The notes under the pieces were generated by a model. It saw only the letters and a program-made list of their open reading frames with translations, was not told the DNA's origin and searched no databases. Source: Bartonella raoultii (GTDB lineage Bacteria; Pseudomonadota; Alphaproteobacteria; Rhizobiales; Rhizobiaceae). Taken from it: 64,000 nucleotides of DNA. The position numbers were made by a program, and so were the translations under genes. Positions 54,595 through 62,410 of this stretch are shown here, piece after piece (position 1 is the first letter of the stretch; the number at the start of each line of letters is the position of its first letter). The stretch lies in contig NZ_JAIFRO010000001.1 of NCBI RefSeq assembly GCF_019659805.1, positions 1-64,000 of the forward strand. The letters run 5' to 3'.

Positions 54595-56340
54595 TTACTG
54601 TTGTGTAACTAATTTCGAACTGTTCTTAGTACTTAAAATAGGCTCATATTCTTTTTCAAAATCTGGCTTTATTCCAAGAAAACTAGCTGAACGGCGAATA
54701 ATATTCGCAAGCATTGGCCCAGCATTCCATGCTGCTGTTGTTGATTTGTACCCCTCTTCAGGTTTAGGTTCATCAATAATTGTTAAAACGACATAAGAAG
54801 GATCATCAATCGGAAAAGCAGCAAGAAAACTATTGAAGTTTTTTGTTTTAGAATATTTTCCATTTTCAACTTTCTCAGCGGTTCCCGTTTTACCGCCAAC
54901 GCGATACCCTTCCACTTTTGCATGGCGCCCAGAACCAATATCACTATTCAACTTATAGAGATAACGCATAGTTTGACTTGTTTTAGCCTGTAAAACTTTT
55001 TTCATATGTTTGAAAGTTTGTTCTCTTGTGCGTTTTAAAAACGTAGGTGTAATCAACCACCCACCATTCATCAAAGCAGCAGTAGCAACTGCTGTTTGCA
55101 AGGGTGTTGTTGCCATACCATGCCCAAAAGAAATCGTCATTGAATGAATATCTTTCCAATGACTTGGCACAATAGGATGCGCAACTTCGGGCAATTCTAT
55201 TGTCAATCGATCCAGTAAACCAAGTTTTTTCAAAAAATCACGATGTTTATCAACTCCTACCTCCAATGCCTCTTTGGCAGAACCAATATTAGAAGAATAT
55301 ATAAATACCTCCCATAAAGTGAGAGGACGATTTTTTCCGTGAAAATCATGAATCGTGTATCCTCTACTTGCATGAAGTGGTTTTGAAGCATCAATAACAC
55401 TGTTTAAATGAAACATACCTGAATCAAGAGCCATCGCGGTTGTAAAACTTTTAATGATAGATCCCATTTCAAAAGCTCCAGCAGTCATCCGATTTAAGCG
55501 ATCACTTTTCAACGCATCAACAGGATTCTCAGGGTCAAAATCTGGTACAGAAGCCATAGCTACAACTTCACCGGTATGTATATTTAAAATAACAGCTCCT
55601 GCCGCAATTGCTTTATAACGCTTCATTGCCTGCATAAGTTCATCATGTACAATAGCCTGAATACGTACATCAATTGAAAGCTGAACTGGCTTTAAAGATG
55701 ATTCCGTTGCAAGACCAACAGAACGCAAAGCACTCAAACCTGTATCATCAATATATTTCTCCATTCCCGCTATGCCTTGATTATCAACATTTACCATACC
55801 AAGAATATGTGAAGTTATACAACCATCTGGATAAAAACGACGAATCTCGGTACGAAAACCAATCCCAGGAATTCCAAGCGCCATAATTTGCGCCTTTTGC
55901 GTTGGTGTTAATCCACGCTGAATCCAAGAAAAATTAGACTTTCTTTTAAGACGTTGATAAGTTTCTTGCCAATTGAGATCAGGTAAAACTGTTGAAAGCA
56001 GTTCTATAGTCTCATCCACATCAATAATGCGTCTTGGTTCAGCAAAAAGTGAGTAAGTTTTAATATCGGTTGCCAACAGACGACCATGACGATCAATAAT
56101 ATCAGGCCGCGCTGTTAGTGGAAGGATACTTGGCCCTTTTGCTTCTTCAATCTGTCCACCTTTCAGTCCATAAGAAATAAGACAAGCCCCCATCACGCCA
56201 TATAAAATAAAAAAACAAAATAAAGAAAAAAGTAAGCGTGGGCGACTAGAGTACGAGTGACGAACAGGAAAATTATAAATATCCAATTGGTTATTGGAGT
56301 GCTTTTTTTTCGGCGAAAAGAAAAAAAATGATTTCATCAC
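54595..56340 (-). CDS. ftsI: Septal transpeptidase FtsI (penicillin-binding protein 3)
   Basis: Cross-links septal peptidoglycan; beta-lactam target. A cytoplasmic tail and one membrane helix (LLFSLFCFFILYGVMGACLI), then a dimerisation domain and the transpeptidase domain with SxxK in FEMGSIIKSFTTAMAL, SxN in IYSSNIGSAK and KTG in RVGGKTGTAEKV. Length 581. Its start overlaps ftsL by 4 nt. Confidence 0.97.
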   Translation of the reverse strand: MMKSFFFFSPKKKHSNNQLDIYNFPVRHSYSSRPRLLFSLFCFFILYGVMGACLISYGLKGGQIEEAKGPSILPLTARPDIIDRHGRLLATDIKTYSLFAEPRRIIDVDETIELLSTVLPDLNWQETYQRLKRKSNFSWIQRGLTPTQKAQIMALGIPGIGFRTEIRRFYPDGCITSHILGMVNVDNQGIAGMEKYIDDTGLSALRSVGLATESSLKPVQLSIDVRIQAIVHDELMQAMKRYKAIAAGAVILNIHTGEVVAMASVPDFDPENPVDALKSDRLNRMTAGAFEMGSIIKSFTTAMALDSGMFHLNSVIDASKPLHASRGYTIHDFHGKNRPLTLWEVFIYSSNIGSAKEALEVGVDKHRDFLKKLGLLDRLTIELPEVAHPIVPSHWKDIHSMTISFGHGMATTPLQTAVATAALMNGGWLITPTFLKRTREQTFKHMKKVLQAKTSQTMRYLYKLNSDIGSGRHAKVEGYRVGGKTGTAEKVENGKYSKTKNFNSFLAAFPIDDPSYVVLTIIDEPKPEEGYKSTTAAWNAGPMLANIIRRSASFLGIKPDFEKEYEPILSTKNSSKLVTQQ

Positions 56341-56741
56341 CGTACACCTTTTTGAATAACTCTATTCACCTGAGAAGTACGATTATTTACCAAAATATTT
56401 TGACCGTTCTTCAGAGTATTTTGTTTAATGATCTCTCCAATTTGATCATAGAAACGTACAGGAATATCTTTAAATTCTACGATTTGGCGAGGTTGAATGA
56501 TTTCTAAACCAAGCTCTTTTTGATACTGCTTTGCAAGTTTTTGCATACGGGATGGCTTTATCATAACAGCCCATTCCGTCCGAAGCAAATGCACCATATT
56601 TTTTTCTGCAGCAATTTCATGTTCAAGATGACGAATTTCACTCATGCGTTTTTGAACATCATATTTTACCTTATAAGTAAGACCTGCCATACAAATCATA
56701 ATCACGACTAACATCATATCAAATGTACGAAAAACTGTCAT
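56337..56741 (-). CDS. ftsL: Cell division protein FtsL
   Basis: Small bitopic divisome protein, 134 residues: a membrane segment near the N-terminus ([17 protein letters not shown]), then a coiled-coil region ([20 protein letters not shown]). Sequence is weakly conserved in general, so the call rests on size, topology and its place between rsmH and ftsI with 4-nt overlaps on both sides. Confidence 0.88.
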   Translation of the reverse strand: MTVFRTFDMMLVVIMICMAGLTYKVKYDVQKRMSEIRHLEHEIAAEKNMVHLLRTEWAVMIKPSRMQKLAKQYQKELGLEIIQPRQIVEFKDIPVRFYDQIGEIIKQNTLKNGQNILVNNRTSQVNRVIQKGVR

Positions 56742-57766
56742 TTTGTGCCACCTTCAAAACTGGCAATTTCTTCTAAACCAAATAATTTCATATCTTCAAC
56801 AAGACTCTCAGCTTTAGTACGCACACCAATACGTAATCTCGCAGAACGGGATCGAGGATTGGTCTGTAATTCCTCTTTGCTTGCTGTTATCCCACCTTTA
56901 AACAAAGGAAAAAATGTTGCCGGAGCAGTTTCTACTTCAGGAAGATAGCGTGATCTTGTACACTTTCCTGAACGAGCAGAAAAAAATCTTTTAACCATAC
57001 GATCTTCAAGAGAATGAAAACTCACAACCCCCAAACGGCCGCCTTCTTTCAAAACACGTTCAGCAGCAAATAATCCACGCGCAAGTTCACCTAATTCATC
57101 ATTGACATAAATGCGAAGAGCCTGAAAAACACGCGTTGCAGGATGAATATGATCTCCACTTTTGCGGCCTACCACCATCTCAATAGCCTGAGCAAGATCA
57201 CCTGTACGCAAAAAAGGATGAACACAACGGCGTCTTTCAATCATCCGTGCAATGCGGCCTGCATAGCGTTCTTCCCCTAATATCCTAAAAATTCGTGATA
57301 ACACATCAATTTTAAAATGATTTACAACGTCAGCAGCCGTGAAACCAGTCTGTGCCATACGCATATCTAAAGGACCATCTTTTTGAAAAGAAAATCCTCT
57401 TTCTGCTTCATCAAGTTGCATGGAAGAAACACCAATATCCAAAATAACGGCATCCACCTTCTCTTCGACAACACAATCCAATTGTGAAAACTTCATTTGT
57501 AGCAAACGAAGTCGTGGAGAAAATTCATCAACAAGCGATTGCCCTTCAAAAATAGCATGAGGATCACGATCTAGAGCAATAACTTCTGCCCCTGCATTTA
57601 ACAAGGCACGCGTATAACCACCAGCACCAAAGGTGCCATCAATTACTTTTGCCCCAGCCAATGGCATAAGACCAGTTAAAACTGGCTGTAACAACACTGG
57701 AATATGGCGCTCAGTTCTGCTGCCCTGCTTTTTCAAAATAATCCGTCTTGATGTATGCTTTTTCAA
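56738..57766 (-). CDS. rsmH: 16S rRNA (cytosine1402-N4)-methyltransferase
   Basis: SAM-dependent methylation of the ribosomal P-site nucleotide C1402. [20 protein letters not shown] at the start, SAM motif [48 protein letters not shown] and [20 protein letters not shown]. Length 342. First gene of the dcw run here; mraZ, which precedes it in many genomes including rhizobia, is not present in the short gap before rnpB. Confidence 0.97.
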   Translation of the reverse strand: MKKHTSRRIILKKQGSRTERHIPVLLQPVLTGLMPLAGAKVIDGTFGAGGYTRALLNAGAEVIALDRDPHAIFEGQSLVDEFSPRLRLLQMKFSQLDCVVEEKVDAVILDIGVSSMQLDEAERGFSFQKDGPLDMRMAQTGFTAADVVNHFKIDVLSRIFRILGEERYAGRIARMIERRRCVHPFLRTGDLAQAIEMVVGRKSGDHIHPATRVFQALRIYVNDELGELARGLFAAERVLKEGGRLGVVSFHSLEDRMVKRFFSARSGKCTRSRYLPEVETAPATFFPLFKGGITASKEELQTNPRSRSARLRIGVRTKAESLVEDMKLFGLEEIASFEGGTK

Positions 57767-58008
57767 TCAGTGACCATCAATGATAACCGATATCAAAATG
57801 ACCAAAACCCTAACTCTCATCTCTTTCCATGAAAGAAATAAAGCTAAAGTTAACCTGACGCATATCTTAACGTGTTATACTTAAAAAAATGTTATAATTT
57901 TTTAAGTACTCTTTGTGTGATTATATATTTCAAAAACACATGGTTTTATAGAAAATTCCTCACAACATAGCTTATATGCAGAATTCATTATCATGAAATT
58001 ATAAAAAC

Positions 58009-58398
58009 ATCAGTCGGCCTATAAGCCGGGTTCTGTATAGTAAAGCTTATACTCTACATGGCAACCATTCATCTGGGACGGATGTTACCATCCGCCTCGT
58101 GCAACCTACCCGAATGACTCGCCTGGAAAACGGCTGCAAGTTAAACCTTGCGCGTCATTTCTATTCGGTCTTGCTCCCGGTGGGGTTTACCTTGCCACAC
58201 TCATTACTGAATGTGCGGTGGGCTCTTACTCCACCCTTTCACCCTTACCTATTAAAATAGGCGGTTTGCTTTCTGTGGCACTTTCCCTAGGGTCGCCCCC
58301 GCCGGGCGTTACCCGGCACCGTTTTTCCGTGGAGCCCGGACTTTCCTCACTTACCGCCTTTAGGCATTGGACAAGCGCGGCTGCCCAGCCGACTGACA
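58009..58398 (-). ncRNA. rnpB: RNase P RNA (class A)
   Basis: Catalytic RNA that trims tRNA 5' ends. The minus strand begins about 58398 with CAGTCGGC and ends about 58009 with GCCGACTG, the two sides of helix P1. Conserved core pieces are readable on the plus strand, such as CCGGACTTTCCTC and the terminal CATAAGCCGGGTTCTGT-like strip. TTTTTAT follows the 3' end. Boundaries are good to a few bases. Confidence 0.93.
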
Positions 58399-58498
58399 TA
58401 TTGCTTATAAAACATTTTTTATGAAGTGAAAATAGTACTTTTACGAGATTTTATAAATCTACCTAAAAAGAAAAACACACCAGCTCCACGATGTATTC

Positions 58499-59008
58499 TC
58501 ATTTAAATGAAGCCAAATACGTTTTCACTTTTGAACAATATTTTGCAGAAACAGAATTCATTTTTTTGGCTGCATGACCTGCATTATATTTTAAAATTGT
58601 TCCACATGTATTACCACCACTTAATTTATATGCCTGCGCCAAATAACGCATACCATACTCTAGGTTGATTGCAGGATCATAAAGATCTTGCACAGAACCA
58701 TTAAAACCCAGTCCTCGCGCAGTAGAAGGCTTAATTTGCATCAAACCTATTTCACCAGCAGCACCCTTAATCTGTGCCTTATAATTACTTTCAATGCTTA
58801 CAACAGCATGTACCAAATTAACAGGAACATGATACTTATTCGCAAGTTTTCGAATGAGAGCCTCATAAGGACGAACAGAAGTCCTAGAAGAAACAATGAC
58901 TGTATCTTCACTTGAACTTGCAACATTTAATACAGTATGAGCCCAACTTATCTCAAACATAAAAAATACAGCAAACGCTGTACTTAAAAGAATTTTTAAA
59001 AATTGCAT
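58499..59008 (-). CDS. Secreted lytic transglycosylase (SLT domain)
   Basis: Cleaves peptidoglycan glycan strands in the periplasm. From the preferred ATG at 59008 it begins with a signal peptide (FLKILLSTAFAVFFMFEISWA), followed by the goose-lysozyme-like SLT domain: catalytic Glu in VVSIESNYKAQ, AAGEIGLMQIKPSTARGLG, INLEYGMRYLAQAY and LKYNAGHAAKK. 169 residues; the frame opens at 59068 but the extra 20 residues would spoil the signal. In this family such small enzymes may act in envelope remodelling or secretion-system assembly; the neighbours do not decide this. Confidence 0.9.
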   Translation of the reverse strand: MQFLKILLSTAFAVFFMFEISWAHTVLNVASSSEDTVIVSSRTSVRPYEALIRKLANKYHVPVNLVHAVVSIESNYKAQIKGAAGEIGLMQIKPSTARGLGFNGSVQDLYDPAINLEYGMRYLAQAYKLSGGNTCGTILKYNAGHAAKKMNSVSAKYCSKVKTYLASFK

Positions 59009-59068
59009 TTTCTTTCTCTTTATTAAGATATGTTCAAATTTTAGCCGCAAAAACCTTACAAGGCCCAT

Positions 59069-59562
59069 TATACAAAGTAAAAAAGCAAAAAAACGGCTTG
59101 AAAATGGAAATATTAAGATAATTTTAAGATAAACTGTCGCATTAAAAGAAAATTTTTTAATTTACTTATTATATATTTTTTTATCTTATAACAAATAGAA
59201 ATACAAGAAACTATAACTAAAATTATAATATAAAAAATAACGCATATATTCTATAAATTCCCAAAGTATTTATAAGATACGCACCTTTGAGAAAATAAAA
59301 GCAATATTGAAAAGCCCCCTTTATTGTGCATATACAATGATAAAAAATCTCTTTGAGATCAATTATAGTAATCGCAATAAAAGCTAAAAGTTATCTTCAT
59401 GACTACAGGATACGAATAGAAATCCGCTTCATCCTTTTCCATTGGTTGACCAACAGCTGAAGCAACTTATACCAAACAAGTCAGAGAGAAAAATCAACCC
59501 TTACATGAAAATGTGTAAAAATACTTTTATATAAATCTCAAGTATGATTTCCCAAAATATAA
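59069..59562. other. Non-coding stretch
   Basis: Nearly 500 very AT-rich bases with no recognised gene, RNA or strong hairpin. It should contain the promoter of the lytic transglycosylase. Confidence 0.45.
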
Positions 59563-59943
59563 CTAAAAATAAGCATCTGCAATGGAAGGACGAGAAATAA
59601 CTTTCGATAAAACTGTAGCAACTTTTGTACCTAATTTTTGAGCTGTTTCATCACTTTGACCGCTTTCAGCAGCAGCAGCGATCGTATCTTTGCGCACCTT
59701 TTCAATCAACTGCTTTTGTTGATGAGGATTCATTTGAGAAAGACGTTTGATAACATCTGGAAGAGATACCGCTAACCTCTCTAGAAGCATATCTTCTGTA
59801 AGATGTAACTGATCAGAAGAGGAAGAAGAAAATTTGTTAACAAGAAAATCATAAAGTATGACGCTTCGAGAAGCAAACATACTGGCACCAAAAATTAAAA
59901 ATATAAGTGCAATAAGAACAATACGACGCCAGCAAAATCCCAT
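59563..59943 (-). CDS. Small membrane-anchored protein of unknown function
   Basis: 126 residues from the ATG at 59943, which has AAGGT about 8 nt upstream. One N-terminal membrane segment (IVLIALIFLIFGASMFA) is followed by a Ser run and a helical, charged part (LPDVIKRLSQMNPHQQKQLI, TAQKLGTKVATVLSKVIS). I do not recognise a family. Composition is protein-like, and the hydrophobic start plus periplasmic helical tail suggests an envelope protein. It stands alone in a gene-poor stretch, so it may be lineage-specific. Confidence 0.65.
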   Translation of the reverse strand: MGFCWRRIVLIALIFLIFGASMFASRSVILYDFLVNKFSSSSSDQLHLTEDMLLERLAVSLPDVIKRLSQMNPHQQKQLIEKVRKDTIAAAAESGQSDETAQKLGTKVATVLSKVISRPSIADAYF

Positions 59944-60127
59944 CACTTTTTACCTTAAAAATCATAATCTAAACCATCCCCACACAGCATTGACTAAATT
60001 TTTAAAACATCGAAAAACCTATTAAACCAATTCTTAATACCCAGTTTCATGCACCGTATATTATATATAATAAACTGCACAGACATGCTTTTTAGCCCCC
60101 TTTATCAACACCTTTTCTCTGCTATTT

Positions 60128-60222
60128 AACAAAAGCCTGACTGAGGATTTCCTCAGTCAGGCCAGACAATCTAAGGGATCCACGCGGGGGGGGGGGGAGG
60201 AGGTTCCCTGATTGTCCTTTTA
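60128..60222 (-). ncRNA. Candidate small RNA with C-rich anti-Shine-Dalgarno loop
   Basis: Reading the minus strand: GACAATC-AGGGA (60216-60205) pairs with TCCCT-TA-GATTGTC (60178-60165), leaving a large loop ACCTCCT followed by twelve C and GCGTGGA. Immediately after comes a perfect 13-bp hairpin (60162-60135) with a 2-nt loop, then TTTTG. This is the plan of a small RNA: one hairpin exposing CCUCCUCCC, then an intrinsic terminator. Alphaproteobacterial small RNAs with exposed CCUCCUCCC loops are known (the cuckoo/CcsR type). I see no clear promoter box, so the 5' end is approximate and expression is inferred. Confidence 0.5.
60135..60162 (-). terminator. Intrinsic terminator closing the small RNA candidate
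   Basis: GCCTGACTGAGGA pairs with TCCTCAGTCAGGC, 13 bp without mismatch, 2-nt loop. T residues follow only on the minus strand, which sets the direction. Confidence 0.7.
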
Positions 60223-61134
60223 CACCAACCACTAAGATAGCCGATGCAATATCCTTGCTATGGAATAAAATGCTTTAAACAACAAGAAATTCTTATCATC
60301 TTTGACATAAAAAAATTATAAATTGTTTAAAAGTGGAAAAATTTAGGCAAAAAATATTCAAAATGATCCAATTTGAAGCAATTTTATTCTAAATTATAAA
60401 AATAAGAATCTATAATCATTGTAACATTTATGATAATTTTCCTCTAAATACTTCCATGCGTGTAATTTTTTTTAAATAACAAGCGATTCTTGTCCATTTA
60501 TGAAGAGCAAAGCCAAGCACGATTTATTCAATAACACACATTCTCAAAAGCAAAGCGTAGATCTTTTAGACCTTCTTAAGGTTATAGCAAAAAAACAAAA
60601 AAGATGAAGAAAAACTGCTTTATTCAAAAACGATAAAGAAAAATAATTGTATATTCCAAAGTGCCCTTATCTTCATGACTATTTTTGAAAATCATCATTT
60701 AAAATAGTAAAATGAAAAGCTTAGAATACCCATCATATTTATGCCGCATAACGCCATATAACAACATTCTCTATCTTTCAATTTCCAATGAGTACACTTT
60801 TTTATATTCAACGACTTACAAAGATATATTGAATCTTTTCTTAAACGCATTTTTTGTATCGCTGCATGATCCTCTTATTTTGATTCTTAATCAAAAGATC
60901 TAATATAAAAATAGTGTTATATTTGATATTTTTATTTAAATTCAAAATGAAAAATTGTCATTATAAATGAATATAATATATTGCTCAATGAAACATGTAT
61001 TTCATGAATATGCGTTAAATAATGTCTCCTATTATAAAATTACCTTGCTAAAAGTACTTTGAGATACTTTCTCTTTTAAAAATCTTTATATCTTTATGCA
61101 AAAACAAAAAATAAAGCAGGTTAATAAATATAAT
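60223..61134. other. Gene-poor stretch
   Basis: About 900 AT-rich bases. A plus-strand frame of 63 codons near 60712 has no ribosome site, and a 35-codon frame at 60500-60607 is protein-like but unsupported. I call no gene. Confidence 0.45.
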
Positions 61135-62073
61135 TTATACAAATTCTACGCTTTTATTTTTAATATCATCTATCAATAAACGCGGATCACGCGCAAGCCA
61201 AAGCTTTACCATAGCCCCCTCCTCATCTTTATTTTGCATAGGAGTAAGACAAACCGTTTGTTCTAGAACAAGGCCCACATTTTTAATCCATCGTTCTATT
61301 TCTAAATCTAAAAATCCAATTTGCATAGGAGTAGAATAAGAATCTGATGATTTTGCTTCACGGCGAACAAAATCTATAATAAGCAAGCGTCCATGGGGAC
61401 GCAAAATACGTACAACTTCATGAAGAGCCTTCTCAGGACTCTTTAAAAAATACAAAGACCAATAAAAAGTAACCAAATCAAAAGTCATCTCTCCAACAGA
61501 AAGATGCAAAACATTACTCTCAAGAGTCACTTCCATCGCATGCGTATAAAGACCTGAAAACAATTTTAAGACAGAGCCTGTGCCGATACCAATATCCAAC
61601 ATTGTCTCAAAGGGTTTATCGCCAATCACTTCAAGTAAAGCGTTTTCAACAGCATGATCTGTAATAGAGGATAAGCGCAATGCATCCCATTGTACTCTCT
61701 CTTTTAAGAAATCTTTCTTCTCCACTTCTTGGCGTTGTTTTTTTACATCCTCCAAACACGCCCTATCATGCTCCAACATCAAATCATGCTTTGATAAAGC
61801 GGAAATAACAGCTATCGTAATATCTTTACCCAAACAATCATAGCAAAATTTAAAGTAAATTTTATCCCCCCTCTGATAACGCTCTATCAATTGCACCTCG
61901 TACAAGAAACGTAAATGCCGTGAAATATATGATTGCGAATGTCCAAGAATAAAAGTAAGATCAGAAATCATTAAATCCTCATGACACAAGAGTGCAAGAA
62001 TCCGCAAACGATTGATTTCTGCCATCGCTTTCAACAACACAACCATTGCATCTAAGTTGATTTTCTTTTTCAT
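61135..62073 (-). CDS. ArsR-family regulator fused to a SAM-methyltransferase-like domain
   Basis: Two-domain protein, 312 residues. Residues 1-90 are a winged helix of the ArsR type (KAMAEINRLRILALLCHEDL, then LGHSQSYISRHLRFLYEVQL). From about residue 145 comes a methyltransferase-like domain with MLDIGIGTGSVLKLF and a late ALHEVVRILRPHGRLLIIDF. Only about 33 residues separate the glycine motif from FDLVTFYWSLYFL, where the family usually has some 60, so the strand with the acidic SAM ligand seems deleted; it may be a SAM sensor or a dead enzyme. The frame opens at 62103; GAAGGA before the ATG at 62073 decides the start. Fusions of this kind in rhizobia often sit beside metF, which is absent here. 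Confidence 0.85.
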   Translation of the reverse strand: MKKKINLDAMVVLLKAMAEINRLRILALLCHEDLMISDLTFILGHSQSYISRHLRFLYEVQLIERYQRGDKIYFKFCYDCLGKDITIAVISALSKHDLMLEHDRACLEDVKKQRQEVEKKDFLKERVQWDALRLSSITDHAVENALLEVIGDKPFETMLDIGIGTGSVLKLFSGLYTHAMEVTLESNVLHLSVGEMTFDLVTFYWSLYFLKSPEKALHEVVRILRPHGRLLIIDFVRREAKSSDSYSTPMQIGFLDLEIERWIKNVGLVLEQTVCLTPMQNKDEEGAMVKLWLARDPRLLIDDIKNKSVEFV

Positions 62074-62103
62074 AAAAATTCCTTCAATAATAAATATAAA
62101 CAT

Positions 62104-62410
62104 TTGTTTATATGAGAAAAAGTCAAGAAAAAGATGTATGTTTCATCTTCATAATGACGACTTTTTATGAGATAATATGAAAAAGTAAGCTCTTACCTCA
62201 GAATGCATACCTTTCCTCCACTCCCCTTCCTGTGAGGATCAACACATCGATGTAACAGCAAAAAACAACATGATAGCGCATAAAAGCAAATGATGAAAAT
62301 GGACAGCCTTCTATTACATTTTACGAAAAAAGATTTTCCATATAAAAATATAAAGGCAGTACCTAATATAATTCTTAATTTTTAAATAAAATTCGCCTAA
62401 AAAAGCAATA
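62104..62410. other. Intergenic stretch between ettA and the ArsR fusion gene
   Basis: About 300 bases; no gene or clear hairpin seen. It should hold the promoter of the ArsR fusion gene, and possibly its own operator, since such regulators often repress themselves. Confidence 0.4.

Noticed and set aside
60500-60607. 35-codon plus-strand frame ending SVDLLDLLKVIAKKQKR
   Set aside because: Composition is protein-like and it may be a remnant, but there is no ribosome site, no recognisable family and no supporting context.
60712-60903. 63-codon plus-strand frame
   Set aside because: Lies in very AT-rich DNA, no ribosome site, no motif; probably chance.
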